The notes under the pieces: generated by a model | Told to the model about the DNA's origin: nothing | The model's input: only the letters and a program-made list of their open reading frames with translations | Databases searched by the model: none | Assembly (NCBI GenBank): GCA_027924585.1 | Contig: BSBM01000252.1 | Coordinates: 1,736,001 to 1,800,000 of the forward strand | Reading direction: 5' to 3' | Origin: Larix kaempferi | Taxonomy: Eukaryota > Streptophyta > Pinopsida > Pinales > Pinaceae | DNA: 64,000 nucleotides | Shown: positions 1-11,597 of the stretch, in pieces | Position numbering within the stretch: the first letter of the stretch is position 1 | How the letters are laid out: every line of letters starts with the position of its first letter | Made by a program: the position numbers and the translations under genes

Positions 1-1456
1 TTAATAGATATAAATTAATTATTATCCATACAGTTTAATTAATTATCTAGCCGTGCAATTAATATTAACTTATCAATTTAATACTACTTTAATTAACATT
101 ACAATAATCATTTAACGTGTTAACCCTTAGTCATTACTAATCAAACTCATTAACATTTAATTAAGCGTTACTAACCAATTGCATTATTTACTATTAATTT
201 AACCGTAACTTGTTTATTAATCATTAATGTACAGTAATTAATTATTAAGCGACACTAATTAACATTATTACTCAGCAATATTTCACGCAATTCATAAATA
301 TGTAGGCGAGTTATGTAAGCGTAGCTACTGCTTACATACCTCGCGTAAGTACACTAACAGTAATAACTCACACACGTCAATCATAATCATGAAACTTACT
401 GTTTACTGACACATGTTTTAGCATAGTTTGCAAGGTACAGTTCTTTAACTAACTGAAATCTTATTAGTTACGACAATTCATACCTTTCTAAGTTACGACA
501 CATACTCAAGCAAGGGTTTTACACACCTATAGTTAGATCTTATTTTCACCCCTACTTCACGCTACACCTATTTACCTACATCATCACTAACTTCCACATC
601 CTATCCTGTCCTCTGCTGGACTACCCTGGAATGTCAAGTCATGACCGGTTCCAGCTAGAACCCGTAAGCGGAAGTGTCGACTACATCGACCAGCTTCCCC
701 AGCAGGCAACCACCAATCATCATCACACACCTTGGGGAGCGCGCCGTAGCACAGCCCTCCCATGACTCTGGGTTTCGGGGATAAAGGGTGGGTAAAGCCT
801 CCACCCCCCTAATGGAACAAGGGATTATGTCTACTCGACATAACAACAGCGTTGCACTTGTACTCGGTCTGTCATCGTATAACCGATCTGGGCGGTTGAG
901 TTTCCTGAAACCCCACCCCACCCATGTCATACCATACATCATAATAAACAACATAATAACCATACGAAAGTAAATAATGCATCACTCGCATACCATTTTA
1001 TCTTTCGAAGTCCGTGTCCCCGAGGCCCTCTCACCTCGTAGGATCCAGCTATCACTTAGCCGTTTCAACCTGTAAGTCAGTACTCGACATACAATATAGA
1101 ATATCGTGCATAAATCCTCGATATGTACACACATATATTTCATCATATCATAACGACAATAAACTCATTCATTCGCCATGCACCTGGCATAACATTCATT
1201 ATCTCAACATATAACTGTAACGGTATCCACGTACCCATCATTTAGTAAATTTCCATTTATTGACATAATTAACACATGATACATATCTAAACATGACTAC
1301 TGATCATTATACTATCGTCACGCACACACATATATATATATCGGCAAAATAATAGAACCATATGTCCACAGTGTCGTCAACCGACGAGGTCTCACAGTCA
1401 AATAAATACAACATATAATAGTAGTTCAGGTAGTAATGTCAAAACGGGGTGTTACA
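1..1456 (-). repeat. Chromovirus-like LTR fragment (element G)
   Basis: Read on the minus strand this piece begins TGTAACACCCCG at 1456. That is the usual start of LTRs in Tekay/Del-type plant chromoviruses. It cuts into the 3' LTR of gypsy B, because similarity to B's other LTR (39984-41408) stops exactly at this point. The rest runs off the left edge, so neither the far end nor a target duplication can be checked. No protein domain is visible in either strand; short frames such as 655-963 look like chance. The family assignment rests only on the terminal motif and the clean breakpoint. Confidence 0.5.
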
Positions 1457-1648
1457 ATTCAAACTCCTTTGTCATGCAATTAGCTAATAGCAATGCTTTC
1501 AAAACATAACAGAAATAATATTTTAAACAACTTCATTAAATAATTAAGGTAAATCATTTTTCCCACAAAACAAGTGTATTTATTCTCCCTTCCTTGTGTT
1601 TTTGTTGTGGGGAAAGGCTTATCAGATACCTGTATTTTGTACCCGTCA
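1457..1648 (-). repeat. 3' LTR stub of gypsy B
   Basis: The LTR starts (minus strand) TGACGGGTACAAAATAC at 1648 and is collinear with the start of B's 5' LTR (41408 downward) and with C's LTR (47727 upward). A polypurine tract, AAGTATGGGGGAGAA on the minus strand, lies just before it at 1649-1663. Only 192 bp remain before G interrupts it. With the 5' LTR at 39984-41408 it bounds element B. Confidence 0.8.
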
Positions 1649-1670
1649 TTCTCCCCCATACTTGAAGGAT

Positions 1671-2240
1671 TCACCCATCCTTGGGTGACAGATTCAGCTC
1701 GTCGATGACCTCTCTGATGTCCCATGCTAAAACCCTGGGGGTCCCTGCCTGCCTATGGTAGCCCATGGTCTCATCCTCCTTGACCAATGCTCTCTTCTCT
1801 TCTCATTCATTGATATGTTCCTTAATAACTAGGGGAAGGAATAATGGGGGATTCAACCTCATTCCAATCCATCTAAGTTTATTCTTTATCGGGGATTTCC
1901 TGTAGAGATTGGATTTGAAAAGAGCATCTTCAAGTCTTAGAGGGGAGTGGAGCTCTTTTCTCTTTAGGTCGTTCGCTACTCTACACCATATTTCCTTAAT
2001 GGACTCATGAACCTCTTTTTGTGTGCCTTGGAGAGTAACATCAAAATGAGCCACAACCTCCTCCTGTTTTGCAAGGAGAATGGGGACCAACTCCTCATCC
2101 TGATTGAGGATCCTATGGTTGTAAATTATTCTTTTAGGGTGAGTGGCCTCTACCCTAACCATTAATGGGGTTTTCCATTTTGCTGCAACATAAATATGGT
2201 AGTCCTGAGCTCTCTCAATTTTGTAATTCATCGATGAACA
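1671..2240 (-). pseudogene. Gypsy B accessory ORF, 3' part
   Basis: This is the C-terminal part of the long ORF between pol and the 3' LTR; the 5' part is 9378-11119. The open stretch 1803-2231 reads NYKIERAQDYHIYVAAKWKT and aligns closely with C at 47147-47580. The coding end, a TGA at 1671-1673, matches C's stop at 47701-47703. No catalytic motif, signal peptide or membrane segment is visible; the piece is charged and probably helical. It is cut from its 5' part by Copia1, whose duplication GAACA covers 2236-2240. I do not recognise a named domain here. Confidence 0.7.
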
Positions 2241-2843
2241 TGTTAATATTTAATATGCTAAGACTGAAAATAGCAGCATTACATTCCATTTCACAATAAT
2301 AGCATATACAGGATCACTGAAGAAACAACAAGCATAGCATAAACACAAGAGACACAGATTTATCCTGGGAAACCCTCATGGGGTAGAAAACCCAGTAAAG
2401 CTTCCTCAATATAGATGAACAACAATACACAAAGATTCAAACCAAAGATATGATCTCCTCCTCCACCATAGCAGACCTCTCCTCCACAAGTGCGCCTTTC
2501 TCAAGTGAGTGTGTGTGTCAAATGAGGAACACACCTCCTCTATTTATACACTACACTGACATGTATTTTACACAGGTACACGTAGGCTCGTATTTAACCA
2601 ATAGGTTAAATACCCCACTACAACTAATTGGGACGACCCCTCTAGGGTGGTCTAATACCCTTTGACCCACATAACATATACAGGGCCGACCCCCACTAGG
2701 GAAGTCTAATAACCCGAGTTACCACATTCCGACGGAGGAATAAACATCTCCGGATATAGAATAAGATCTTCACGGAGGAATGAAACATCTCCGGAATAAT
2801 AAAGTACAAATATAATATTCTTTGAAGTTACAATATCTCAACA
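2241..2843 (-). repeat. Copia1 3' LTR
   Basis: The LTR reads TGTTGAGATATT...AATATTAACA on the minus strand, with standard TG...CA ends. A short purine tract (rc of CTCCCCCTT) lies just outside at 2844-2853. A TATAAATA box lies at 2541-2548 on the minus strand. It pairs with 8769-9372. Confidence 0.9.
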
Positions 2844-3049
2844 CTCCCCCTTAACGAGAAGGATATTATAACAACATCTGCATGAGCAAGGAGTCATCAA
2901 CATCATACATGATACATCTATAAATCATTGGAAGCTTTCTCAACATAATCAGTAACTCAAGCAGTTACTGGAACATCTTCAATACTGGAACATCGACATC
3001 TTCAGTATTGAGTCTTTATCTTCTGTAGCACTTGAACAGCTACAACAAT

Positions 3050-3690
3050 ATCATCATCTGGATCCTCACGATTATCGTCATCACACGATCATCAGCATCG
3101 TCATCTCACGATCATCAGCATCGTCATCACACGATCATCAGCATCGTCATCTCACGATCATCAGCATTGTCATCACACGATCATCAGCATCGTCATCACA
3201 CGATCATCAACATCATCATCACACGATCATCAACATCGTCATCTCACTATCATCAGCATCGTCATCTCACGATCATCAGCATCGTCATCACACGATCATC
3301 AGCATCGTCATCACACGATCATCAGCATCGTCATCACACGATCAACAACATCGTCATCTAGATCATCACGATCAGCAGCATCGTCATCTAGATCATCACT
3401 TTCAGCAGCATCGTCATCTAGATCATCATGATCAACAACATCGTCATCTAGATCATCACGATCAACAACATCATCAATACAAGTATAAATATCATTAATA
3501 CAAGTATCCTCATCAATACAAGTATACACATCATCAATACAAGTATCCCCATCAATACAAGTATACACATCATCAATACAAGTATCCTCATCAATACAAG
3601 TATACACATCATCAATACAAGTATCCTCATCAATACAAGTATACACATCATCAATACAAGTATCCTCATCAATACAAGTATACACAATAG
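3050..3690. repeat. Copia1 tandem arrays a and b (23/30-bp and 39-bp units)
   Basis: From about 3085 to 3345 a 23-bp unit (ATCATCAGCATCGTCATCACACG with variants) repeats. From 3361 to 3475 a 30-bp variant repeats about four times. From 3475 to 3690 a 39-bp unit, built from two versions of CATCAATACAAGTAT, repeats about five times. Open frames across this stretch are repeat artefacts. Confidence 0.9.
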
Positions 3691-3714
3691 CAGCATACCC
3701 TGCAACACACAAGA

Positions 3715-4215
3715 TCCAATTACGGGATGATCAATCCCTCTCACTTTAGGACATAGGTCCAAGGATGATACAATCCTGATCCACTTACGGGATGATCAGT
3801 CCCTCTCGGTTTAAGACAACTCTCATGTCCATGGATGATGCAATCCAGATCAACTTACAGGATGATCAATCCTTATCACTTTAAGACACCTCACCATGTC
3901 TAGGGACGAGGCAATCCCAATCTATTTACTGGATGATTAGTCCTTATCACTTTAAGACATCTCACCATGTCGAGGCAATCCCAATCTATTTACAGGATGA
4001 TTAGTCCTTATCACTTTAATACATCTCACCATGTCTAGGGATGAGGCAATCCCAACCTATTTACAGGATGATTAGTCCTTATCACTTTAAGACATCTCAC
4101 CATGTCTAGGGACGAGGCAATCCCAATCTATTTACATGATGATTAGTCCTTATCAGTTTAAGACATCTCACCATGTCTAGGGATGAGGCAATCCCAATCT
4201 ATTTACAGGATGATT
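3715..4215. repeat. Copia1 tandem array c (about 71-bp units)
   Basis: About seven diverged copies of a unit containing TTACAGGATGAT, CACTTTAAGACA and CACCATGTCTAGGGA. The spacing between successive TTACAGGATGA starts is mostly 70-72 bp, with one shortened copy near 3926-3990. The GGATGAT...AATCC inverted motif also occurs in the next arrays. Confidence 0.85.
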
Positions 4216-4710
4216 AGTCCACTCAATCTCATTTAGGACTATCCTTCCTTTCAAAATTACTGGATTTACTGTCCAAAAAATGATTTAATCCACTCAATTC
4301 ATTTAGGACTATCCTTCCTTTCGCAATTATTGGATTTACTGTCCAAGGATGATTTAATCCACTCAATTCATTTAGGACTATCCTTCCTTTCAGAATTACT
4401 GGATTTACTGTCCAAGGATGATTTAATCCACTCAATTCATTTAGGACTATCCTTCCTTTCGGAATTATTGGATTTACTGTCCAAGGATGATTTAATCCAC
4501 TCAATTCATTTAGGACTATCCTTCCTTTCGGAATTACTGGATTTACTGTCCAAGGATGATTTAATCCACTCAATTCATTTAGGACTATCCTTCCTTTCGG
4601 AATTACTAGATTTACTATCCAAGGATGATTTAATCCACTCAATTCATTTAGGACTATCCTTCCTTTCGGAATTACTGGATTTACTGTCCAAGGATGATTT
4701 AATCCACAAC
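4205..4710. repeat. Copia1 tandem array d (69-bp units)
   Basis: About seven copies of a 69-bp unit containing GGACTATCCTTCCTTTC and GTCCAAGGATGATTTAATCC. Because 69 is a multiple of three, both strands show long repetitive open frames (for example a 23-residue periodic peptide at 4330-4740). I regard these frames as an effect of the period and not as genes. Confidence 0.92.
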
Positions 4711-5145
4711 CGTACATTTAGGACCAACGTCCAAGGATGACTTAATCCTCAACCGTACATTTAGGACCTACGTCCAAGGATGACTTAATCCTCAACCGTA
4801 CATTTAGGACCTACGTCCAAGGATGACTTAATCCTCAACCGTTCATTTAGGACCATGTCCAAGGATGACTTAATCCTCAACCGTACATTTAGGACCTACG
4901 TCCAAGGATGACTTAATCCTCAACCGTACATTTAGGACCTACGTCCAAGGCTGACTTAATCCTCAACCGTACATTTAGGACCTACGTCCAAGGATGACTT
5001 AATCCTCAACCGTACATTTAGGACCATGTCCAAGGATGACTTAATCCTCAACCGTACATTTAGGACTACATCCAAGGATGACTTAATCCTCAACCGTACA
5101 TTTAGGACTACGTCCAAGGATGACTTAATCCTCAACCGTCCACCA
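4700..5145. repeat. Copia1 tandem array e (43-bp units)
   Basis: About ten copies of a 43-bp unit containing CTTAATCCTCAACCGTACAT and TTAGGACCTACGTCCAAGGA. A few copies are one to three bases shorter. The unit keeps the GGATGA..TAATCC inverted core of array d, so it probably arose from it by deletion and re-amplification. Confidence 0.92.
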
Positions 5146-5690
5146 AGGACTTCATTCTCGAAGACATACATCTACGGCTCTTCTTTCGGACTGAAGTCCA
5201 GGGATGATCCAATCCCCTCACATGTTCACCAAGAACTTCATTCTCGAAGACATACGTCTACGGATCTTCTTTCGGACTGAAGTCCAGGGATGATCCAATA
5301 CCCTCACATGTTCACCAAAAACTTCATTCTCGAAGACATACGTCTACGACTCTTCTTTAGGACTGAAGTCCAGGGATGATCCAATCCCCTCACATGTTCA
5401 CCAAGAACTTCATTCTCGAAGACATACGTCTACGGCTCTCTTGAGGATGATGCAATCCTATCATGTCCACCAAGGACTTCATTCTCAAAGACATACATCT
5501 ACGGCTCTTCTTTAGGACTGAAGTCCAGGGATGATCCAATCCCCTCACATGTTCACCAAGAACTTCATTCTCGAAGACATACGTCTACGGCTCTCTTGAG
5601 GATGATGCAATCCTATCATGTCCACCAAGGACTTCATTCTCGAAGACATATGTCTACGACTCTCTTTAGAACATATGTTCAAGGATGATG
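5145..5690. repeat. Copia1 tandem array f (86-bp units)
   Basis: About six copies of an 86-bp unit containing CACCAAGAACTTCATTCTCG, AAGACATACGTCTACGGCTC and CAGGGATGATCCAATCCCCT; some copies are shortened. The motif AGACATACGTCT is nearly palindromic. The GGATGAT.CAATCC core is shared with arrays c-e. Confidence 0.9.
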
Positions 5691-8600
5691 CAATCCCCTT
5701 GTCACCTTTGACCCTATCTAAGGACCATCCACCAACCTCTTTGTCGGCATCACTAATATAGGTATCCTCATTATCGACCGCACTGTCGATGCAGGAAATC
5801 TCATCATGAGTTATCACATCACTCCCCCTTTCGAGGAGGGTCCTTCTGAACTATATTAAGTTTGTCTCAGAAAAATTTACTTGAGGTAGAGGTTTGGTTA
5901 GTACATTGGATCGGTAGAGGTTTGGTTAGTACATTGTTACAAATTCAAACTTTTGGTTCCTTTCTGCACCATATCGTCTGTGTATAGAAACAATATTCAA
6001 CCTTGTATCAAAGGTTGAGATCCTCATCACCCATGGTGATCATTAAGCTCATCAATTGATTATCGATCCTGGGTACCCATATAGAACCTGATTCACACTT
6101 CTTTAATTACACCATTAAGAGAATGGTCTTATCTAGCCACTTGGAGCAAACATCTTATCATGATTCTCACAAGCCTTCTATAGTGTGTTTGATTTGTAAA
6201 TCCTTTTGTTTGAACATCCATTGCTTGTTCAGTGTTCATCATTCATCATGATCTTTCCTAAAAATAAAAATTAAGTACATGATTAGTAATACTTCATAAT
6301 CATCAAATCATATTGACATGATAACCTATTATGCATACAGATATCATTTACATAGTTATGTAACTATTTTGACCAATACTTTGGCACAACATTTTCCCAT
6401 ATCCTGTGTGCATACAGTGGCTATCTAGATGCCTTCCATCTCTACCATAACATACTATTGAGAGTGTGCACAGCTCTCAGCATGTCAGCAAAGAGGTTTC
6501 ATTCTAGACAAGCAACAATGGAATGTTTGTCCAACTTACCAATCATATGCATATTAGTAGTATACTGTTCAATGCTCTATGAATGTTTACACTCAGCATG
6601 ATATATTCTAGGAATACAAATATGCATACAAGCAATATCATTTACTATTTCAAATAACAACTCAAATACTTATCTTTTATGTTTGTGTGGTTGCCTCCCG
6701 CTTGATCTTCTATATGTCTTTTGAACTTCTATTCATTCTGTACCACTGTGCATGCTCAAGTGTGCACTAGTGTCATCTTCATACACAGACATACATTCAT
6801 TAGTATATTCTCAATATTATCAAAACATTCTAGTTCTAAATAATCTTTGAAAATGTATAGTCATGATTATAGATAATATTCAAGGTTTCAAGGAAGTCTT
6901 CTTTTACTTCTGCATATTCTTGTTTGATCATAGTACTCTTCTGGTTAATTAGATCATCAAGATAAGAGACATAATATGCATAAACCCTTGATTACTAACT
7001 TTATGAATAAGCATAACCAATCATACCAATTATACTTATATAAGGGATTCTAAGGTAAGATTCTAACTTGTCATAGGAAAACATACCTTGATTAGTATAT
7101 CTGCTTAGCTATGTACAACATACCTAAACAATCTCTTCAATGATTTAGAGATCCTGAGCTAGAACCTGCATGTCTCATAGGTTAAGCATAATATAACAAA
7201 GTCATACATACCTCGTAAGTAGAACAAAGATTATGGATGAGTCTTTGTCTTCATGTTGTCATGTTTTAAGGAGCTTGATTTGTCTTTTGTGATGTACCTG
7301 TATCTTGTTAGCAAACGACATCAACCTCATACAACACCATAATGCATTAGTACAATCATATAGCCCTAATCAATGAATGTCTTCGATCATTCACATGCAT
7401 TCATACTATTACTAGGGTGATAAGACAATTCTAACATTAATCAAGATTGTACTAATAAATAACATGAAGACAAACACATTATGAACTTAATCAAGAATCA
7501 GATTTCAAGACATACCTGAACCTCAAGTCATACCTGTCAAGACTTCTTGTAGTCTTCTTATGTAAGGCCTTAGCCTCAACTCCCCCTGAAACTTGATCTA
7601 GAGCTTGATTAGGGTTTTCTAGAGAAACCCTAAAAATTCAATCTTTGACTTTCACACTTCCGAATGAATGGAAGGATGTGTCTTGCTGAGCTGATCAAAC
7701 TAGCATACTTCAATTTTGAAATCTCCAAAAATTGACCCCTCAAAATTGCCTTTCAAACTTCTAGATATTCTTGACAGGATCCCGAACTAGGGTTTGATGA
7801 AGCCCACCATTTTGCTCAATCAAAAGGTTTGATCCAAGGCTCTAAACACTTATTTTCTGAGGAGCTTCCAGCCGTGGATTCTGATTCCAAAAATTCTAAC
7901 TTTCTCCGAAACCCTAAATTCTGGAAGCCATGAATAAAGGTGCTCCAAAAATAATTCTATTTTGACAGAAATATGCACCTGATTGTTTCTGCTTTAACTC
8001 TGAAATTTTTCTCCACAGGGTCTGAAAACGTTTTCTGTAGTAGCCTAACCTGTCGTCTTTCCATCCTGATAGGTCTGACCTCAATTGGATTTTCTAAGAG
8101 AGAGTTATGCCAAGTGTCGCAACGTGACCTATTTATGGGATAAAACAGGAGAGCGAACTTGTACGGCATGCCACGTGTCACTGTTTGACCTTCGGCCTCT
8201 AAATTTTTTTCCTGTGATAGCTCACCCTGTTATCTTTCTATCCTGATAGGTTTGAACTCAATTGGACTCTCTGAGAGAGAGTTATGCCAAGTGTCACAAC
8301 GTCACCTGTTTATGGGATAAAACAGGAGAGCTAACTTGTACGGAGTGCCACGTGTCACTGGTTCACCTTCGGCCTCTGAAAACGTTTCCTGAGATAATAC
8401 AGTATGTGTAATACCTGTCACTTTTTACAAAATGTTATTTGGAGCTTCCTAGCCCAAGTTATGACCTTTTTTCCAAGGTTACCTGAGTTTGACTGAGATC
8501 TGGAAGAGGCAGAAACCCTAACTTGTACTGATCATAACTCATAAAGTACAACGCATCTGAGGGTGCCCTTTGGACACAAGGTACCTGGGGATGTTATCTT

Positions 8601-8768
8601 CGACCTGTAAACTTTTCAGACCCTGAAACTTCTCATAAATGGATTTATAGCGAAAGTTCCACGATGACTGTTTTTTGCTATGTAAAACCCTAACCTTCAA
8701 ATTGTCGTAAGTAAAGCAAGTGTCATAAGTGCCATACCTTGCCTTCCTTCAGGTTAGCTATGATACCA
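5691..8768 (-). other. Copia1 non-coding leader and linker
   Basis: There is no recognisable coding sequence in this 3-kb stretch. From about 6240 rightwards it is homologous to 31560-34392 (Copia2) and 51240-53864 (Copia3). The minus strand at about 6250-6262 reads TTTTTAGGAAAGATCATG, a possible splice acceptor at the position where RT coding begins in Copia3. A segment of about 177 bp is duplicated (around 8041-8200 and 8205-8390), each copy carrying GCCACGTGTC (8170-8179 and 8347-8356). Telobox-like AAACCCTAA motifs occur at 7625, 7909, 8513 and 8685, with one reversed at 7609. Confidence 0.7.
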
Positions 8769-9372
8769 TGTTAATATTTAATATGCTAAGACTGAAAATA
8801 GTAGCATTACATTCCATTTCACAATAATAGCATATACAGGATCACTGAAGAAACAACAAGCATAGCATAAACACAAGAGACACAGATTTATCCTGGGAAA
8901 CCCTCATGGGGTAGAAAACCCAGTAAAGCTTCCTCAATATAGATGAACAGCAATACACAAAGATGCAAACCAAAGATATGATCTTCTCCTCAACCATAGC
9001 AGACCTCTCCTCCACAAGTGCGCCTTTCTCAAGTGAGTGTGTGTGTCAAATGAGGAACACACCTCCTCTATTTATACACTACACTGACATGTATTTTACA
9101 TAGGTACACGTAGGCTCGTATTTAACCAATGGGTTAAATACCCCACTACAACTGATTGGGACGACCCCTCTAGGGTGGTCTAATAACCCTTTGACCCACA
9201 TAACATATACAGGGCCGGCCCCCACTAGGGAAGTCTAATAACCCGAGTTACCACATTCCGACGGAGGAATAAACATCTCCGGATATACAATAAGATCTTC
9301 ACGGAGGAATGAAACATCTCCGGAATAATAAAGTACAAATATAATATTCTTTGAAGTTACAATATCTCAACA
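8769..9372 (-). repeat. Copia1 5' LTR with TATA box
   Basis: This is the 5' LTR on the minus strand, 604 bp, TG...CA. The PBS TGGTATCATAGC lies immediately downstream (about 8757-8768), complementary in type to the initiator tRNA-Met end. A TATAAATA box at 9069-9076 (minus) is the likely promoter core. The 2241-2843 copy is nearly identical. Confidence 0.9.
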
Positions 9373-9377
9373 GAACA

Positions 9378-11119
9378 TAGTGCCCTCAACTGGAAATCGG
9401 CCATGTAAGGTTTCGGTGACCAGTTGGGCGAGATAGGGACTACAAAATTGTGCAAGAAAAATTCACTTAACTGGTCCTTCTCCAATTCTGTGGCATTCAG
9501 AGATGCATCCATAAATTATTTGGGGGATCTTATCTCTATCAGGAGTCCCTATTTTAACCTTTGGAGCTGGAATTTTCCCCACATCTCCAGTAGATAAACT
9601 GCATAAATTGTTGATGGTGGCCCGAGGTCCGTAGTGTATCATATATTTTAGTGGTAGTAGCCAAAACGTCCCTTAGTTGAACAATCTCCTGGTCCCTTTT
9701 GGCTAGCTCCCCTTGTGCCTCAGCCAATTTCTCTTTAAGTGCTAAATTTCTCTGTCCAGCCAGTCTTAGCTCCCCTACATGATGCATTTTCAGAATTTGT
9801 GTCTTCTCAGATGAGAACGGGGGTGATGCGGGCTAGCTTCCTGATTCAATTCTCAATGTTGCCAGCTCCTTTCTGAGCTTTTATAATTCTGTCCGTGCCT
9901 CAGCTAGTTGGTTGATGACCCTAGGGTTTTCATTATGCTCAGGATGGTTCCCCTGGAGGTTTTATTTCTCTTCTTGTTCATTCCGTTCTTCTTCTGCCTC
10001 CTGTTCTTCTTGTTCATCCTGCATTTCTTGTTCATTCTGCTCTTCTTCTGCCTCTTATTTTTCTCGTTCATCCTGCATTTCTTGCTCATCCTGCTCCTCT
10101 TCTATAGTGGGATCCTTCTGATCTACCCAAAGATCATCATCCTCATACGACACATTTTGAACTATGGGACTGGGTTCCCTACTCTTTTCCTTGGTAATTT
10201 GGATTCTGGATGCTTGTGTGAATCTCTTACTTCCTCTCTTCAGCCCTTGATTACTAGCAGGAATCCCTGGGTTCGTTTTGGGGGAGTCAGCTCTTCAATG
10301 ATTTATTTTCACCAAGGTATCAGCCACACTATCCAGGTCAATTTTCCTCTTCGCCCCTGATGTAGAGTCGGTTTTGTTCATCGATCCTAGTGGTAGGCGT
10401 ACGCCAGTTGTGGGTGTACCCTTCATTCTTTGAACATCTTCAATAGATACCAACACAAATTCTTCCCAAGAAAGCTCTGGTATCTGTGCTTTTAATTCGT
10501 CACAAACGATTAATTTGATCAGCCCATGATGGGATAAGGCATCCTCCTTACCTTTAATCACTTTCTTGCTCATTTATGCTAGAGATTGGAGCAGGTAGTA
10601 TGGAATACTAATGTTGTTGTTCAGTGGATGATGGACCATGTGCCTCAATAGCTCTAGAATTTGAAAATGGAAAACGGGGACATAACTTAACCTACTAGTG
10701 CATGTAATGTACTTCTGAACAATTACAACCATTTTCTCCCATGGTTCCGACATGGAGAGTCTTTTGACTCCATTTTTGTCTTCGTCGTATACCTCTCCTT
10801 GCTCAAAAAATGATGCCTTTGCTTCATGGTTTGCCTCCCAATCATCCCTGCTCCAATGCAAACCCTTATGTAGACCAGTGAATTTGGAAATCACATCATT
10901 ATCCAACTTTATACATAACCCCTTCACTCGGGTGACGAACTGTTCATCCTTGATATGTTTTAAATTTCTTGCAAACTCCAGAGCCACCCCTATATTGTAC
11001 CCTTTGAATCCTAGGATGAAAGGCATCTAACCCGCGCTCCGGATGATTGTTAATATTTGCAGGTTCTGGTAAATGGCATTGTGCTCCTCTAGTTCACTTT
11101 TCTTGAACCCCTTTGTCAT
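9378..11119 (-). pseudogene. Gypsy B accessory ORF, 5' part (coiled-coil protein)
   Basis: The ORF starts at an ATG at 11119 (MTKGFKKSELEEHNA), equivalent to C's start at 45410. An N-terminal globular part (11026-10574) contains QFVTRVKGLCIKLDND and KFTGLHKGLHWS, which recalls the transposon-associated or mobile-domain-like proteins seen in plant retroelements. A middle part (10573-10295) follows, then a Glu/Gln-rich acidic stretch (about 9900-10110) and a coiled-coil segment (9787-9600, LAEAQGELAKRDQEIVQLRD). There is no signal peptide or membrane helix, so it does not look like an envelope protein. Stops and frame slips break it, and Copia1 splits off its C-terminus (1671-2240). The function is unknown. 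Confidence 0.7.
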
Positions 11120-11597
11120 CTTAAAACCTCTTTTGTAATCAACAAAAACCAAAAATTTGAATTGTGGCTTTTACCTCAATTGGTCGGGGTCAATTACAGG
11201 CTCAAGGACTGGGTTGCTAGCTGGGTGACCACACTACTTCTGGTTCCTTGTGTCTGGAGAGATCTAATAGGTTCGTATATGCAAAACTGGCCCTTTGGAA
11301 GATTATACAGCCATACTTAACTGCCTTTCCACAATTAACCTCATCATCATTCATTGTACTTGCCGCTTTATCCATTTCTTTCAATAACCAAGCCCTTCAT
11401 TTCGTTTCATGATTGTACTTTGCACTTCTGCTTTGATTATTGGGAAGTATGGTGGTTTTATGCGGTTTCATCATTTGCTGATATGAGGAGGGTGTGCAAT
11501 CATGATTTTGTAATCTAAACCTTTCCCCCCGACTTTATTGAAAATTTTCCCTCATCTTAAAATAATAACCGTTTTGGGGATAATGATTTGACCTTAA
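11120..11597 (-). other. Gypsy B spacer upstream of the accessory ORF
   Basis: This non-coding spacer is collinear with 44900-45409 of C, for example AAATCATTATCCC near the D junction. It carries the target duplication CTTAA at 11593-11597 next to D. Nothing else is recognised. Confidence 0.6.

Larger units (their letters stand above)
2241..9372 (-). mobile_element. Copia1: non-autonomous LTR element with satellite mosaic
   Basis: The element is bounded by direct LTRs (2241-2843 and 8769-9372) and an exact 5-bp duplication GAACA (2236-2240 and 9373-9377). On the minus strand the PBS TGGTATCATAGC follows the 5' LTR. The 5.9-kb interior holds a non-coding leader (about 6240-8768), homologous to the leaders of Copia2 and Copia3, then tandem arrays (3050-5690) before the 3' LTR. 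No gag, protease, integrase or RT is recognisable, so it must have moved with proteins from another element. By eye the LTRs differ by about ten substitutions and one indel, so it looks fairly recent. Confidence 0.9.

Noticed and set aside
3032-3762. Repetitive open frames (Ser/His-rich on plus, Asp/Thr/Cys-rich and Leu/Val-rich on minus)
   Set aside because: They follow the 23/30/39-bp tandem units exactly, are open in several frames at once, and have no start context or domain.
4229-5280. Long periodic open frames on both strands that look like repeat proteins
   Set aside because: Array d has a 69-bp period, a multiple of three, which keeps frames open automatically; the other frames vanish where the period changes to 43 or 86 bp.
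4205-5690. CRISPR-like regular repeats
   Set aside because: The units abut directly with no unique spacers, and the context is a plant retrotransposon.
9908-10360. Phe/Leu-rich plus-strand frame that looks like a membrane protein
   Set aside because: It is the antisense of the Glu/Gln/Lys-rich acidic segment of B's accessory ORF; the same artefact appears at 46232-46599 opposite C.
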